Of a stretch of DNA of 64,000 nucleotides, positions 16,043 to 24,720 are shown piece by piece. The DNA lies in the NCBI GenBank assembly GCA_965279255.1, contig OZ257146.1:682001-746000 (forward strand). The letters run 5' to 3'. The translations under genes and the position numbers were made by a program. The notes below the pieces were generated by a model. The model did no database searches, was not told where the DNA came from, and saw nothing but the letters and a program-made list of their open reading frames with translations. Source of the DNA: CAMFLJ01 sp965279255. Its GTDB lineage: Bacteria; Actinomycetota; Acidimicrobiia; Acidimicrobiales; Acidimicrobilacustridaceae. How positions within the stretch are numbered: position 1 is the stretch's first letter; every line of letters starts with the position of its first letter.

Positions 16043-18427
16043 GTGGAGCGCATCGGCACCTACTCCCTTCGTCGCGCGGGCTTCGTCCTGGTGACGTCCC
16101 TCGTCGCCCTCGTGGCGGCGGCACCGGTCGCGCTCGCCGCGACCGCGCCCCCGGTCGTCGCCCCCGCTGCCGTCGACGCGCCCGCGAGTGACGCCCCGGT
16201 CGCCCCCGAGGTCGACGCTGCGGTCTCCGGCGCCGCCGGCGAGGCCAGGGTCATCGCCCTCACCGACGCGCCGGGCGAACAGGTCGTCGACGACATCGTC
16301 GCCGACCTGCCCGAGGGCTCGGCCACCCCCGTCAGCGCCGGACGCACCAACCAGGTCGCGCTCGTCGTCGACGCCGACGGGCTCGACGCCCTCAAGGCGT
16401 CGCCCCAGGTCGAGCGGATCATCGAGGACCGCCCGAACCGCATCGACGCCGACCTGTGGCTGAGCACCGCCGGCGCCCCCGAGGCCCAGGGCGCCGGGTG
16501 GGACGGCACCGGCCGCACGGTGGCCGTCCTCGACACCGGTGTCCAGGCCGACCACCCCTACCTCGCCGGCAAGGTCGTCGCCGAGGCCTGCTTCTCCCAC
16601 AGCGTCCTCAGCGGCAGCACGGTCAGCCTCTGCCCCGGCGGCCTCGACGAGCAGCACGGTCCCGGAGCGGCGACACCGTGCGTCGGGGTCAACGGATGCC
16701 TGCACGGCACCCACGTGGCCGGCATCGCCGCTGGCGGCCCGGTCGCCACTCCGTCGTCGCTCAGCGGTGTGGCCCCGGCCGCCTCGATCATCGCCATCCA
16801 GGTGTTCACCAAGGGCACGAGCGCAGCGGTCTGCGGCTCCGTCGGCGCCACGCCGTGCCTGCTCGCCTACGACAGCGACATCGACGCCGCGCTCGACTGG
16901 ATCCTCGGCCGACGCCTCGCCGGCGACCCGCTCTACGCCGGGCTCGACGCGATCAACCTCAGCCTCGGTGGGGGTCTCTTCAGCGGCCCGTGCGACAGCG
17001 TCAACACGGCGACGACCTCCCTGGTCGAGAACCTCCGGGATGCCGGCATCGCCACGGTGATCGCCGCGGGCAACAACGGCCAGAGCGGCCGGCCGGGGAC
17101 GCAGCCCAAGATGTCGTCGCCGGCGTGCATCTCGAGCGCGGTCAGCGTGGGGGCGACGACCGGTTCACTCTCCGGCGTCGTCGCGACCTACAGCAACCTC
17201 ACCGCCAACACCACGATCCTCGCCCCCGGCTCGAGCGTGCTGTCCTCGGAGCCGGGCTCGACCTACGGCCTGCTCTCTGGGACCTCGATGGCCACCCCCG
17301 TGGTGGCCGGGGCGATGGCGGCGATCCGCGAGCAGGCCCCGTCGACATCGGTCGACGCGCTCGTCACCCGGATGCAGGGCACCGGTGACGTGGTGAGCAC
17401 CCCCGTCGGCGGCCGGCGCCAGGTGCGGGTCGACCTCGCGGTGCAGACCGTGGTCCCGAACCTTCCGGCCGGCTCACCGTTCGGTTCGCTCGACGTTGCC
17501 AGCTCCGACATCGGCGCCGTCTCCGTCTCGGGCTGGGCCATCGACCCCGACACCGCAGGGGCTCCGCTGGTGCAGGTCTCGCTCGACGGGGTGGCGACGA
17601 CGGTCACCGCCAGCAACGCCCGGCCCGACGTGGCGGCCGTGTTCCCCGGCTACGGCGGGCGGCATGGTTGGACCGCGCAGCTCGTGGCCTCACCCGGGCC
17701 CCACACGGTGTGCGTCGCCGCGCTCAACACGGGCGCCGGGGCCAACGCCCTGCTCTCGTGCCGTTCGGTCGTGGTGCTGCAGGGCCCGCCCTTCGGCTCG
17801 CTCGACCTGGCCGCCGCCGGCATCGGCTCGGTGAACGTCGGCGGCTGGGTGATCGACCCCGACACGAGCGACCCGGTGCAGGTGCACGTGTACGTCGACG
17901 GCGCGGCGATGGCGCTGCTGGCCGACGGCTCGCGGCCCGACGTGGCGGCCGCCTTCGGCGGCTACGGGCCCTCGCACGGCTACTCGGCCACGTTCGGTGC
18001 GTCCCCCGGGCCCCACACGGTGTGCGCCTACGGGATCAACGTCGGTGCCGGGGCCAACTCCCTGCTCGGGTGCCGCACCGTCACCGTCGCCGGGGGCTCG
18101 CCGATCGGCTCGCTCGACGCCGTGACCCGCAACCCCGACGGCTCCATCGGCGTGTCGGGGTGGGCCATCGACCCCGACACGAACAGCCCGGTGCAGGTCT
18201 GGCTCTACGCGGCCGGCAACGGCTACCCGCTCAACGGGCCGGCGGCGGTCACCGCCAACGGCTCACGGCCCGACGTCGGGGCGGTGTTCCCGCTGTTCGG
18301 ACCGATGCGGGGCTACTCGGGCACCGTCGGCTCGGCGACGCCGGCCGGCGTCGCGGTGTGCGCCTATGCGCTGAACGCCGCCGGCACCGGCACGACGTCG
18401 GTGCTGGGCTGTCGCGTCGTCCCCTAG
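16043..18427 (+). CDS. Secreted S8 (subtilisin-like) serine protease with three C-terminal GWAIDPDT repeats
   Basis: A 794-residue exported protease. A signal peptide (about residues 1-34, ending ALAA) is followed by a propeptide-like domain (about 65-140, I9-type). The catalytic domain has the triad D164 (VLDTG), H224 (HGTHVAG) and S415 (SGTSMATP). Several extra Cys pairs suggest disulfides. From about residue 479 there are three repeats of about 103 residues (479-580, 582-685, 686-794), each with GSLD, GWAIDPDT, SRPDV, GY, PHTVCxYxxN and a closing GCR. Such repeats occur in other secreted actinobacterial enzymes and probably bind the cell wall or a glycan (inference). Confidence 0.94.
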   Translation: MERIGTYSLRRAGFVLVTSLVALVAAAPVALAATAPPVVAPAAVDAPASDAPVAPEVDAAVSGAAGEARVIALTDAPGEQVVDDIVADLPEGSATPVSAGRTNQVALVVDADGLDALKASPQVERIIEDRPNRIDADLWLSTAGAPEAQGAGWDGTGRTVAVLDTGVQADHPYLAGKVVAEACFSHSVLSGSTVSLCPGGLDEQHGPGAATPCVGVNGCLHGTHVAGIAAGGPVATPSSLSGVAPAASIIAIQVFTKGTSAAVCGSVGATPCLLAYDSDIDAALDWILGRRLAGDPLYAGLDAINLSLGGGLFSGPCDSVNTATTSLVENLRDAGIATVIAAGNNGQSGRPGTQPKMSSPACISSAVSVGATTGSLSGVVATYSNLTANTTILAPGSSVLSSEPGSTYGLLSGTSMATPVVAGAMAAIREQAPSTSVDALVTRMQGTGDVVSTPVGGRRQVRVDLAVQTVVPNLPAGSPFGSLDVASSDIGAVSVSGWAIDPDTAGAPLVQVSLDGVATTVTASNARPDVAAVFPGYGGRHGWTAQLVASPGPHTVCVAALNTGAGANALLSCRSVVVLQGPPFGSLDLAAAGIGSVNVGGWVIDPDTSDPVQVHVYVDGAAMALLADGSRPDVAAAFGGYGPSHGYSATFGASPGPHTVCAYGINVGAGANSLLGCRTVTVAGGSPIGSLDAVTRNPDGSIGVSGWAIDPDTNSPVQVWLYAAGNGYPLNGPAAVTANGSRPDVGAVFPLFGPMRGYSGTVGSATPAGVAVCAYALNAAGTGTTSVLGCRVVP

Positions 18428-18452
18428 GGCTGGCGCCCCGGACGGTTCGGCG

Positions 18453-19694
18453 TCAGCGGTAGTAGCCGAGGACGTCGATGAGGACGTTGGCGCCGGGGTT
18501 CATGGAGATGGCGACCTTGCCGGCGGTGAGTGCGGTGGTCGTGGTGGTGGCCACGAGGCTGTCGGCGGCGGTCCAGTTGATGGAACTGGTCGACGGTGGC
18601 GTGACCAGGCCGTTGGCGAAGATCTGGCCGTAGGCGTTGGGGTTGGCGACGGTGTTCGTGACGGTGAGGGTCACGAGTACGGCGGTGGCGTCCGCCGGGA
18701 GGCCGGTGTTGTTGGCGGTGAGGTCGATGTCGTGGCGGACGCCGGTGACCGGCCCGGTGCCGGCGCCGGGCAGCCCGCTGTTGGCCCGGGTGTCGTAGAC
18801 ACGAGTAGGGGTGGCGAGCACGGTGAAGGCACCGGCCGTGCCCGTCCCACCCAGTCGGGTCCAGGTGCCCGGCGTGCCGTCGGCCAGGCACAGCCAGAGC
18901 ACGTTGCCGTCGGACCAGTAGAGCTCTCCGACCTGATGGGCTCGCCCGCTGTCGGGAGGTTCGGGCATCGAGGGATCGGGAATGTGCTGGTCGCCTCGGG
19001 CCAGCAGGATCTGCGCAGCTCGCCCGGAGGCGATGAGACCGTGGCCATCGACCCCTCCGATGACGACGGCCCCGACGAGGTCACCCTGGGCCAGGGCTCC
19101 CCACTGTGTGCCTTCGGCGAAGAGTCCGGTGAAGGTTCCCGAGGTCTTCACCCCCACCTCCGGATACTCCTGCTGTTGGGTGGCGACGATCTCGATCGCG
19201 GGTCCTGAGGTCGGGGGGTTCGCGAATGTCGTGTAGCCGGTGAAGTTCGAACGCCCGCTCACCTCGACTGCGGTTCCGCCGGAGTTGGTCGCCCGGATGG
19301 CCGGCTGGAAGGCACCGGTGGCGAGCAGGCCGGGACCATTCGTTCCTGCCGCAGCCGAAACGGCGGCACCGGTGCCGGTCGTCGTCGCAGTGACGGCGGG
19401 CGTGCTCGTGGATGTGTCGAAAGAGCCGCTGGCGGCAGCAGCTGGGCTTGCGGTGGCGATGGTTGCCGCCACGCCCCCGAGCACCGCTCCCGCTGCGGCG
19501 GTTCCGCCGCGGGTGAGCAGTCGCCGCCGGTCGAACGTCGAAGGGGTGGTGGCGGCGTGATCGACCTCCACCTCCGGGCGCGGTCCGACGTGATCGACGC
19601 CGGGCTGTGTTCCGTCGAGCCGAGCCTCGAGGGCGCTGATCCGGTCGAGGGCGGTCCGCAGCTCAGAGCGGAGCTGGTCGGTCTCGTCGCTCAC
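18453..19694 (-). CDS. Exported modular protein, paralogue 3 (coiled coil, Tat-like signal, variable middle, DTR domain)
   Basis: 413 residues. Order: short N-terminal coiled coil (LRSELRTALDRISALEARL), linker, RRRLLTRGG twin-arginine-like motif near residue 56, hydrophobic Ala/Gly segment ending PAAAA, then a variable Gly/Ala/Thr-rich middle likely to form a beta-helix, the GELYWSDGNVLWLCLADGTPGTW block, and a C-terminal DTR domain (TPTRVYDTRANSGLPG to IDVLGYYR). Starts with GTG 9 nt after the previous stop; the TAGGA ribosome binding site overlaps that stop. It is the last gene of the four-gene operon. Its ends are nearly identical in DNA to those of paralogue 2, while the middle is not. 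Role inferred: surface or matrix protein. Confidence 0.78.
   Translation of the reverse strand: MSDETDQLRSELRTALDRISALEARLDGTQPGVDHVGPRPEVEVDHAATTPSTFDRRRLLTRGGTAAAGAVLGGVAATIATASPAAAASGSFDTSTSTPAVTATTTGTGAAVSAAAGTNGPGLLATGAFQPAIRATNSGGTAVEVSGRSNFTGYTTFANPPTSGPAIEIVATQQQEYPEVGVKTSGTFTGLFAEGTQWGALAQGDLVGAVVIGGVDGHGLIASGRAAQILLARGDQHIPDPSMPEPPDSGRAHQVGELYWSDGNVLWLCLADGTPGTWTRLGGTGTAGAFTVLATPTRVYDTRANSGLPGAGTGPVTGVRHDIDLTANNTGLPADATAVLVTLTVTNTVANPNAYGQIFANGLVTPPSTSSINWTAADSLVATTTTTALTAGKVAISMNPGANVLIDVLGYYR
18459..18700. repeat. Conserved 3' block shared by the three paralogues (copy in paralogue 3)
   Basis: The first 60 or so bases from GGTAGTAGCCGAGG are the same in all three genes (also from about 19709 and 20869). 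Paralogues 2 and 3 stay close to identical for about 215 bp and then diverge, consistent with recent duplication or gene conversion at the ends. Confidence 0.8.
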
Positions 19695-19703
19695 GGGGGT
19701 TTC

Positions 19704-20855
19704 CTATCGGTAGTAGCCGAGGACGTCGATGAGGACGTTGGCGCCGGGGTTCATGGAGATGGCGACCTTTCCGGCGGTGAGGGCGGTGGTCGTGGTGGTG
19801 GCGACGAGGCTGTCGGCGGCGGTCCAGTTGACGGAGCTGGTCGATGGTGGCGTGACCAGGCCGTTGGCGAAGATCTGGCCGTAGGCGTTGGCGTTGGCGA
19901 CGGTGTTCGTGACGGTGAGGGTCACGAGCGCGGCGGTGGCATCCACCGGGACCGCTCCCGACAGGTCGATGTCGTGGCGGACGCCGGAGACCGGTCCGGT
20001 GCCGGCGCCGGGCAGCCCGCTGTTGGCCCGAGTGTCATAGACACGAGTGGGGGTGGCGAGCATCGTCAGGGCGCCGGCCGTGCCGGCACCGGTGGCCCGG
20101 CGCCACAGGCCCGGCGTGCCGTCGGCTATGCAGACCCACAACACGCTGTCGTCGGACCAGTAGAGCTCGCCCTTCTGGTGGGCGGTCGAGCCGGTGGTCG
20201 GATCGGGCATCGGCGGATAGGGGTCCCCTGGTGCCTTCATGAGGATGTTGGCCCGGGCCCCGGTTGCTGTCACTCCGTACCCGAGACCTCCGTGGCCGAG
20301 TACCCCGGTGCTGGTCAGGCCGTCTGCCGCAGCGAGGACCCCCATGTTGGCCCCGGAGGTCAGGATGCCGATGCCGCTCGCGAGGATCTCGGCTCCGATC
20401 CCGGGGCGTACCCCGTCGCCGCCGAAAACGCGAAGGCCTCGATTGAGACCCGGGGCGGCGATCTCGACGAGCCCGTCTGCGTGGAGCGCCTGGCCCGTAC
20501 TCGCAGACGAAGCGAGGACCGCTGGGCCGGTGCCGCTCGTCGTCGCAGAGAGCGCGGGGGTGCTGGTCGAGGTGTCGAACGACCCGGTGGCCGCTGCAGC
20601 AGGGGCAGCGGTGGCGATCGTGGCGGCGACCCCTCCGAGCACGGCGCCCGCCGCGGCGGTGCCGCCGCGGGTGAGCAGCCGTCGGCGGTCGATGCGAGGC
20701 TCCGTGGGCTCGGCTGAGATGGCGGGGGCCTCGCCAGTGGAACCCTCGGTTGCCGGAGCGGAGACTGCTGTGGGGGCGGTGCCTCGCTCGAGCGCGTCGA
20801 TGCGTTCGAGGGCGGCAGCGAGGGAGGCTTCGAGCTCGGCGATTCGGTCGCTCAC
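19704..20855 (-). CDS. Exported modular protein, paralogue 2
   Basis: 383 residues with the same plan as its neighbours: coiled coil (IAELEASLAAALERIDALE), RRRLLTRGG near residue 57, hydrophobic Ala/Gly segment, unique middle (GLNRGLRVFGGDGVRPGIG...), GELYWSDDSVLWVCIADGTPG, and the DTR domain ending IDVLGYYR. GTG 20855 is chosen because AGGAG lies just before it, overlapping the stop of the upstream gene; the longer open frame upstream runs through that gene. The middle is Gly-rich with repeated G-I/V-G-x-x-G steps, suggesting a parallel beta-helix like phage tail fibres or adhesins. No enzymatic motif is seen. Confidence 0.78.
   Translation of the reverse strand: MSDRIAELEASLAAALERIDALERGTAPTAVSAPATEGSTGEAPAISAEPTEPRIDRRRLLTRGGTAAAGAVLGGVAATIATAAPAAAATGSFDTSTSTPALSATTSGTGPAVLASSASTGQALHADGLVEIAAPGLNRGLRVFGGDGVRPGIGAEILASGIGILTSGANMGVLAAADGLTSTGVLGHGGLGYGVTATGARANILMKAPGDPYPPMPDPTTGSTAHQKGELYWSDDSVLWVCIADGTPGLWRRATGAGTAGALTMLATPTRVYDTRANSGLPGAGTGPVSGVRHDIDLSGAVPVDATAALVTLTVTNTVANANAYGQIFANGLVTPPSTSSVNWTAADSLVATTTTTALTAGKVAISMNPGANVLIDVLGYYR
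19709..19930. repeat. Conserved 3' block (copy in paralogue 2)
   Basis: Matches the 18459-18700 block with only scattered substitutions. Confidence 0.8.
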
Positions 20856-20863
20856 GGGGGCTC

Positions 20864-21961
20864 CTAGCGGTAGTAGCCGAGGACGTCGATGAGGACGTTG
20901 GCGCCGGGGTTCATGGAGATGGCGACCTTGCCGGCGGTGAGTGCGGTGGTCGTGGTGGTGGCGACGACGTCGTTGCTCTGGGTCCAGTTGATGGAGCTGG
21001 TGCCGGGCGGTGTGGCGAGGCCGTTGGCGTAGATCTGGCCGTAGGCGGCGAGGTTGGCCACGGTGTTGGTGACGGTGAGCGTGACCAGGGCGGCGGAGGC
21101 GTCGGCGGGGAGGCCCGAGCCGTTGGCGGTGAGGTCGATGTCGTGGCGGACGCCGGTGACCGGCCCGGTACCGGCGCCGGGCAGTCCGCTGTTGGCCCGG
21201 GTGTCGTAGACGCGGGTCGGGGTGGCGAGCACCGCGAACGCCCCGGCCGTGCCGGCGCCTCCGATGCGTGACCACGTGCCTGGTGCGCCGTCCTGGACAC
21301 AGATCCAGAGATCGGCGTTGTGGTCGAAGTACAGCTCACCCCACACGTGGGTGTCGTTCCGGGTTCTCGGCGGAGTCATGTAACCGGGGCCGGGATCCTG
21401 CGCCTGGCCCAGGATGAGCTGGGCTTTGTCCCCTCCGAGAATGGCGCCGACGGTCGCTCCCGTCGCCCAGATCGCCTGCTGGCTGCTGCTGGACGCGATG
21501 ACGGCAGGCTTGACGGCACTGAAGTAGGCCCCAGCTCCGTCGGAGAGGACGCCCATGGCGATGGCGGTCGCGTTCCCGTTCGAGTTGGCCTGCAGCACCG
21601 TGTCGTTGCCCGTCGCCGAGATCGCGAGCCCCTGACCGGTCGACGTCGCCGTCACCGCCGGGGTTCCGTTCGCAGTGTCGAACGAGCCGGTGGCCGCAGC
21701 GGCCGGGGCGGCGGTGGCGATGGTCGCCGCCACGCCACCGAGCACCGCTCCCGCTGCCGCGGTGCCGCCGCGCGTGAGCAGGCGACGTCGGTCGATGGTC
21801 GTCGGTTCGGTGCTGGCGACCACTGGCTCGTCCAGAGGAGCGGACACCTCCTGCTCGGGTTCCTCCGCGATCACCGCCCGCTCGTCGGCGAGCCGGGACA
21901 CCAGGGCCTCGAGCTCGGCCACGCGCTGCTCGAGCGCGGCGATGGTCGTTGCCTCGTCCAT
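20864..21961 (-). CDS. Exported modular protein, paralogue 1
   Basis: 365 residues. The N-terminus has a clear leucine-heptad coiled coil (IAALEQRVAELEALVSRLAD), then RRRLLTRGG near residue 64 and an Ala/Gly hydrophobic segment, a variable middle (DTVLQANSNGNATAIAMGV...), GELYFDHNADLWICVQDGAPGTW, and the DTR domain ending IDVLGYYR. ATG 21961 is chosen because GGGAG lies 6 nt before it. The DTR domain differs from paralogues 2 and 3 in its middle (about bases 20966-21060) but is identical at its 3' end. It follows the large DTR-repeat gene by 58 nt and is probably co-transcribed. Confidence 0.78.
   Translation of the reverse strand: MDEATTIAALEQRVAELEALVSRLADERAVIAEEPEQEVSAPLDEPVVASTEPTTIDRRRLLTRGGTAAAGAVLGGVAATIATAAPAAAATGSFDTANGTPAVTATSTGQGLAISATGNDTVLQANSNGNATAIAMGVLSDGAGAYFSAVKPAVIASSSSQQAIWATGATVGAILGGDKAQLILGQAQDPGPGYMTPPRTRNDTHVWGELYFDHNADLWICVQDGAPGTWSRIGGAGTAGAFAVLATPTRVYDTRANSGLPGAGTGPVTGVRHDIDLTANGSGLPADASAALVTLTVTNTVANLAAYGQIYANGLATPPGTSSINWTQSNDVVATTTTTALTAGKVAISMNPGANVLIDVLGYYR
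20869..21090. repeat. Conserved 3' block (copy in paralogue 1)
   Basis: Matches at both ends, but about 20966-21060 differs from the other two copies. Confidence 0.75.
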
Positions 21962-22019
21962 GTGTGCTCCCGCCGGAATCTGGTTGATCGGGCGACAGTA
22001 CCGTCGCCCGTCGGGGTCG

Positions 22020-24539
22020 TCAGGGGGTGTCGAACCATCCGGCGACATCGCCGATGACGTCGGTGGCTCCGTTGGCGTTGTAGACGCGCGCCCATCCGGT
22101 GGGGGACAGCGGCGTCAGCACGAGGTTGGGGATGGTCTGGCCCTGGGCCCAGTTGAGGTTGGAGGCCGTCGGCCGGTTGACGCCGTCGGGCCACACGGTG
22201 AGGAAGCCCCATGACGAGGTGTTGGTGACCGTCGTGTTCACCAGCACGGCGCTCGCGCCGCTCGCCGGTACGCCGCCGGCACCGGCGAAGTGCACGTTGA
22301 TCGACTGTCCCTGACCGACCCTGGCGGCAGGGGCCCCTGTTCCATCACGGGTGTCGAGCACCCGATCAGGGGTCACGGGGTGGAAGAGGCCACCGGCTCC
22401 GGCAGTGGTGGAGCCGTCGTCGAACCAGCCGACGACGTCGATGATCACGTCGGTGTTGCCCTGGCTGTTGAAGACGTTCAGGTGGCCGTCCGCCGACAGC
22501 TTGGCGATCACCATGTTTGGGACCGTGACGCCTGCGTTCCAGTTCAGGTTCGACGCGTTGGGTCGCACGCCTCCGCTGGGGGAGAGGGTGAGGTACCCGC
22601 CGCTGGTGGTGCCGGTGACGGTCACGTTCAGCGCCACGGCGGTGACGTTGCCGGCAGGCACCCCGGATCCGTTGTCCTTCATCAGCACGTCGATCGACTG
22701 TCCGCCGCCGAGCGGGCTGCTGAAACCTCCGGTGCCGTTGCGGGTGTCGACCACACGGGTTGGGGCGAGTGGGTGGTAGTCGGTGCCGCCCGCCGCTCCG
22801 CTGCCGTCATCGAACCAGCCGGCCACGTCGACGATCACGTCGGTTCGCCCGTAGGCATTGCCCAACAGGACCACCCCGTCGGTGCCGAGACCGACCGTGA
22901 CGAGGTTCGGCGCGGTGACACCCGTGGCGTAGTTGAGGTTGGAGGTCGGGGGCACGTCGGCACCGGCCGGCCAGAGGGTGACGTAGCCGCCGGACTGCGG
23001 GCTCACGGCGGTGACGTTGAGGACCACTGCGCTGACACCGGTCTCGGGGATCACGCCACCCCCACCCGGCAGCGTCATGCCGAGGAGCTCGAAGGGCTCC
23101 ATCGGTCCGGGCGTCGTGCCGATGCCGAAGCGGGTGTCGACCAGGCGGGTCGGCGTCACCGGGTGGTAGGCGGCGCCGATCAGTGAGGCGGTGAGGTCGG
23201 CCGGCTGGCCCCGGTCGGGGGAGAAGGCGAAGGTGAGGGCAGCATCCTGGGCGACGGGGAGGCCGTTGGCGCCGAGCCACGAGACGGCACCGCTGAGGGG
23301 CTCGGTGTAGCGGACCTGGTATGTCTGGCCCGAGGTGAAGCCGGCCCGCCCGATGGCGAACCAGCCGTTCTCGTCGGTGGTGGCGCTGCCGATCACGGCA
23401 CCCCCGGCCGTGGCGACGGCCTCGACTGTGACCCCGGGTTGGGGCGAGCCGCTGGGGCTCGTGACGGCGCCTGCCACGCCGGGCAGGGCGAAGATCCGGA
23501 GGCCGCCGGGCGCCACGGTGAACAGACGGGAGCCGTCGCCCGAGAACGCGAGGCCATGCGCTCGCATGGTGTCGTCGGTTGTGCCGAAGTTGTAGCTGAA
23601 CCGCTTGGTGAGGACGTCGTGGCTGTCGAAGACCGCGACGTCGGGGTCGTAGATGCCGTTGACCCCGCCGGCGACGAAGCCGCCGTTGGCCCCGGTCACC
23701 GCCACCGCGGTGGGATAGGGGTTGATCGGGAATGCCAGGCCGAGGTCGCTCATGTCTGAGGTCTTCCAGCGCTCGATGCCGTAGGGGGCACCCGACGCGG
23801 AGTACCAGTACTGGCCATCGGGATCGAGCGCCATCTCACCGACGTAGGAGATGCCACTGCTCGTGGCTGCGAGCACGGGGGTCCCACTGGTGAGGTCGTA
23901 GCGCTGCACTCCCGGCGCACTCAGGCCGTTCTCCCCGACGAGAAGGACCGTCGGATGACCCTCGTCCCCGGCGAGGATCGGGCAGTAGCGGTGGATGGTC
24001 TCGGGTAGGAACGGGGTCTGGGTGCCGGTCGTCAGGTTGATTCGGACCAGTCCGCCGCTGAGCCCTCCGTCGCAGCCGCCGGTCGCGACCCAGAGGTCGT
24101 TTCCGAGCACGACGGGGCTTCGTGGGCGGCTGATGTCGGAGGCCAGGTTTGTGTCGCGGGTCAAGGTGGTGGTGTTGATTCGCTCGACGAGCGCCGCCGT
24201 GCTGTTGGTGGCGTAGATGGTGCCTGCGTGCAGCACCATCCCGTTCACGGCGCCCACGTTGGTGATGGTGGTGACGGGCGTGGCGTCGTAGCCGAAGACC
24301 TGGATGGCGTTGACGCCGTCGGCCACGAAGACGTGGCGATGCACCGGGTCGTCGATCACCGCGGTGGGGGAGGTGCTGCTCAGGGTCGCGCTGGCGATCG
24401 GCCCCGTCGGTGCCTCGGCAGGTGGGGTCACCGCCGCGGCGGGGGACGTGCCGAGGCCTACCAGCAGCGCAGATGCGAGCACCGCGAGCGTGGAGAGTGC
24501 TGTGAACGGTCGTCGACCGTTCATCCGTCCGATGGTCAT
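22020..24539 (-). CDS. Large secreted protein: propeller-like domain, carboxypeptidase-regulatory-like domain, three DTR repeats
   Basis: 839 residues with a Sec signal peptide (residues 1-40, ending SPAAA). Residues about 50-330 have repeated short strands (HRHVFVADGVNAIQVFGYD, GTIYATNST, NDLWVATGG), like a YVTN or NHL-type beta-propeller. About 335-415 resembles a carboxypeptidase-regulatory Ig-like domain (PGVTVEAVATAGGAV ... TDENGWFAIG). The rest is three DTR repeats of about 130 residues, each from P-x-R-x-x-DTR to DVxGWFD. Starts: ATG 24539 is preferred over 24524 because GGGAG precedes it by 8 nt. It is first in the operon with the three paralogues and divergent from dnaE2. No enzyme motif; probably an extracellular or surface structural protein. 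Confidence 0.82.
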   Translation of the reverse strand: MTIGRMNGRRPFTALSTLAVLASALLVGLGTSPAAAVTPPAEAPTGPIASATLSSTSPTAVIDDPVHRHVFVADGVNAIQVFGYDATPVTTITNVGAVNGMVLHAGTIYATNSTAALVERINTTTLTRDTNLASDISRPRSPVVLGNDLWVATGGCDGGLSGGLVRINLTTGTQTPFLPETIHRYCPILAGDEGHPTVLLVGENGLSAPGVQRYDLTSGTPVLAATSSGISYVGEMALDPDGQYWYSASGAPYGIERWKTSDMSDLGLAFPINPYPTAVAVTGANGGFVAGGVNGIYDPDVAVFDSHDVLTKRFSYNFGTTDDTMRAHGLAFSGDGSRLFTVAPGGLRIFALPGVAGAVTSPSGSPQPGVTVEAVATAGGAVIGSATTDENGWFAIGRAGFTSGQTYQVRYTEPLSGAVSWLGANGLPVAQDAALTFAFSPDRGQPADLTASLIGAAYHPVTPTRLVDTRFGIGTTPGPMEPFELLGMTLPGGGGVIPETGVSAVVLNVTAVSPQSGGYVTLWPAGADVPPTSNLNYATGVTAPNLVTVGLGTDGVVLLGNAYGRTDVIVDVAGWFDDGSGAAGGTDYHPLAPTRVVDTRNGTGGFSSPLGGGQSIDVLMKDNGSGVPAGNVTAVALNVTVTGTTSGGYLTLSPSGGVRPNASNLNWNAGVTVPNMVIAKLSADGHLNVFNSQGNTDVIIDVVGWFDDGSTTAGAGGLFHPVTPDRVLDTRDGTGAPAARVGQGQSINVHFAGAGGVPASGASAVLVNTTVTNTSSWGFLTVWPDGVNRPTASNLNWAQGQTIPNLVLTPLSPTGWARVYNANGATDVIGDVAGWFDTP

Positions 24540-24671
24540 TCGTGCTCCCGTGGGTCCGCCGTCGCCGTCCGCCTCCGACGCAACAGCAGGCGTCGGTGCC
24601 GCCACTCTAGGTGGGAGCGTCGGGGTCTTCTCCTCGCCACGATCGGGCGATCGGTGGGCCTTAGCACGGGA

Positions 24672-24687
24672 TCGAACATCTGTTTGT
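24672..24687. promoter_or_regulatory. Upstream LexA box of dnaE2 (imperfect)
   Basis: TCGAACATCTGTTTGT matches TCGAAC-N4-GTTCGA with two mismatches in the right half. It lies 20 bp (about two helix turns) before the second box. Confidence 0.65.
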
Positions 24688-24691
24688 GATG

Positions 24692-24707
24692 GTGAACAGG
24701 TGTTCGT
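24692..24707. promoter_or_regulatory. Promoter-proximal LexA box of dnaE2
   Basis: GTGAACAGGTGTTCGT has the intact GAAC-N4-GTTC core. Its last base is the first T of the -10, the same arrangement as at imuA'. Confidence 0.82.
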
Positions 24708-24712
24708 ACACT
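24707..24712 (+). promoter_or_regulatory. -10 (TACACT) of dnaE2
   Basis: TACACT ends 8 nt before ATG 24721, with no ribosome binding site. Probably a leaderless SOS promoter. Confidence 0.55.
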
Positions 24713-24720
24713 CGCGCGCC

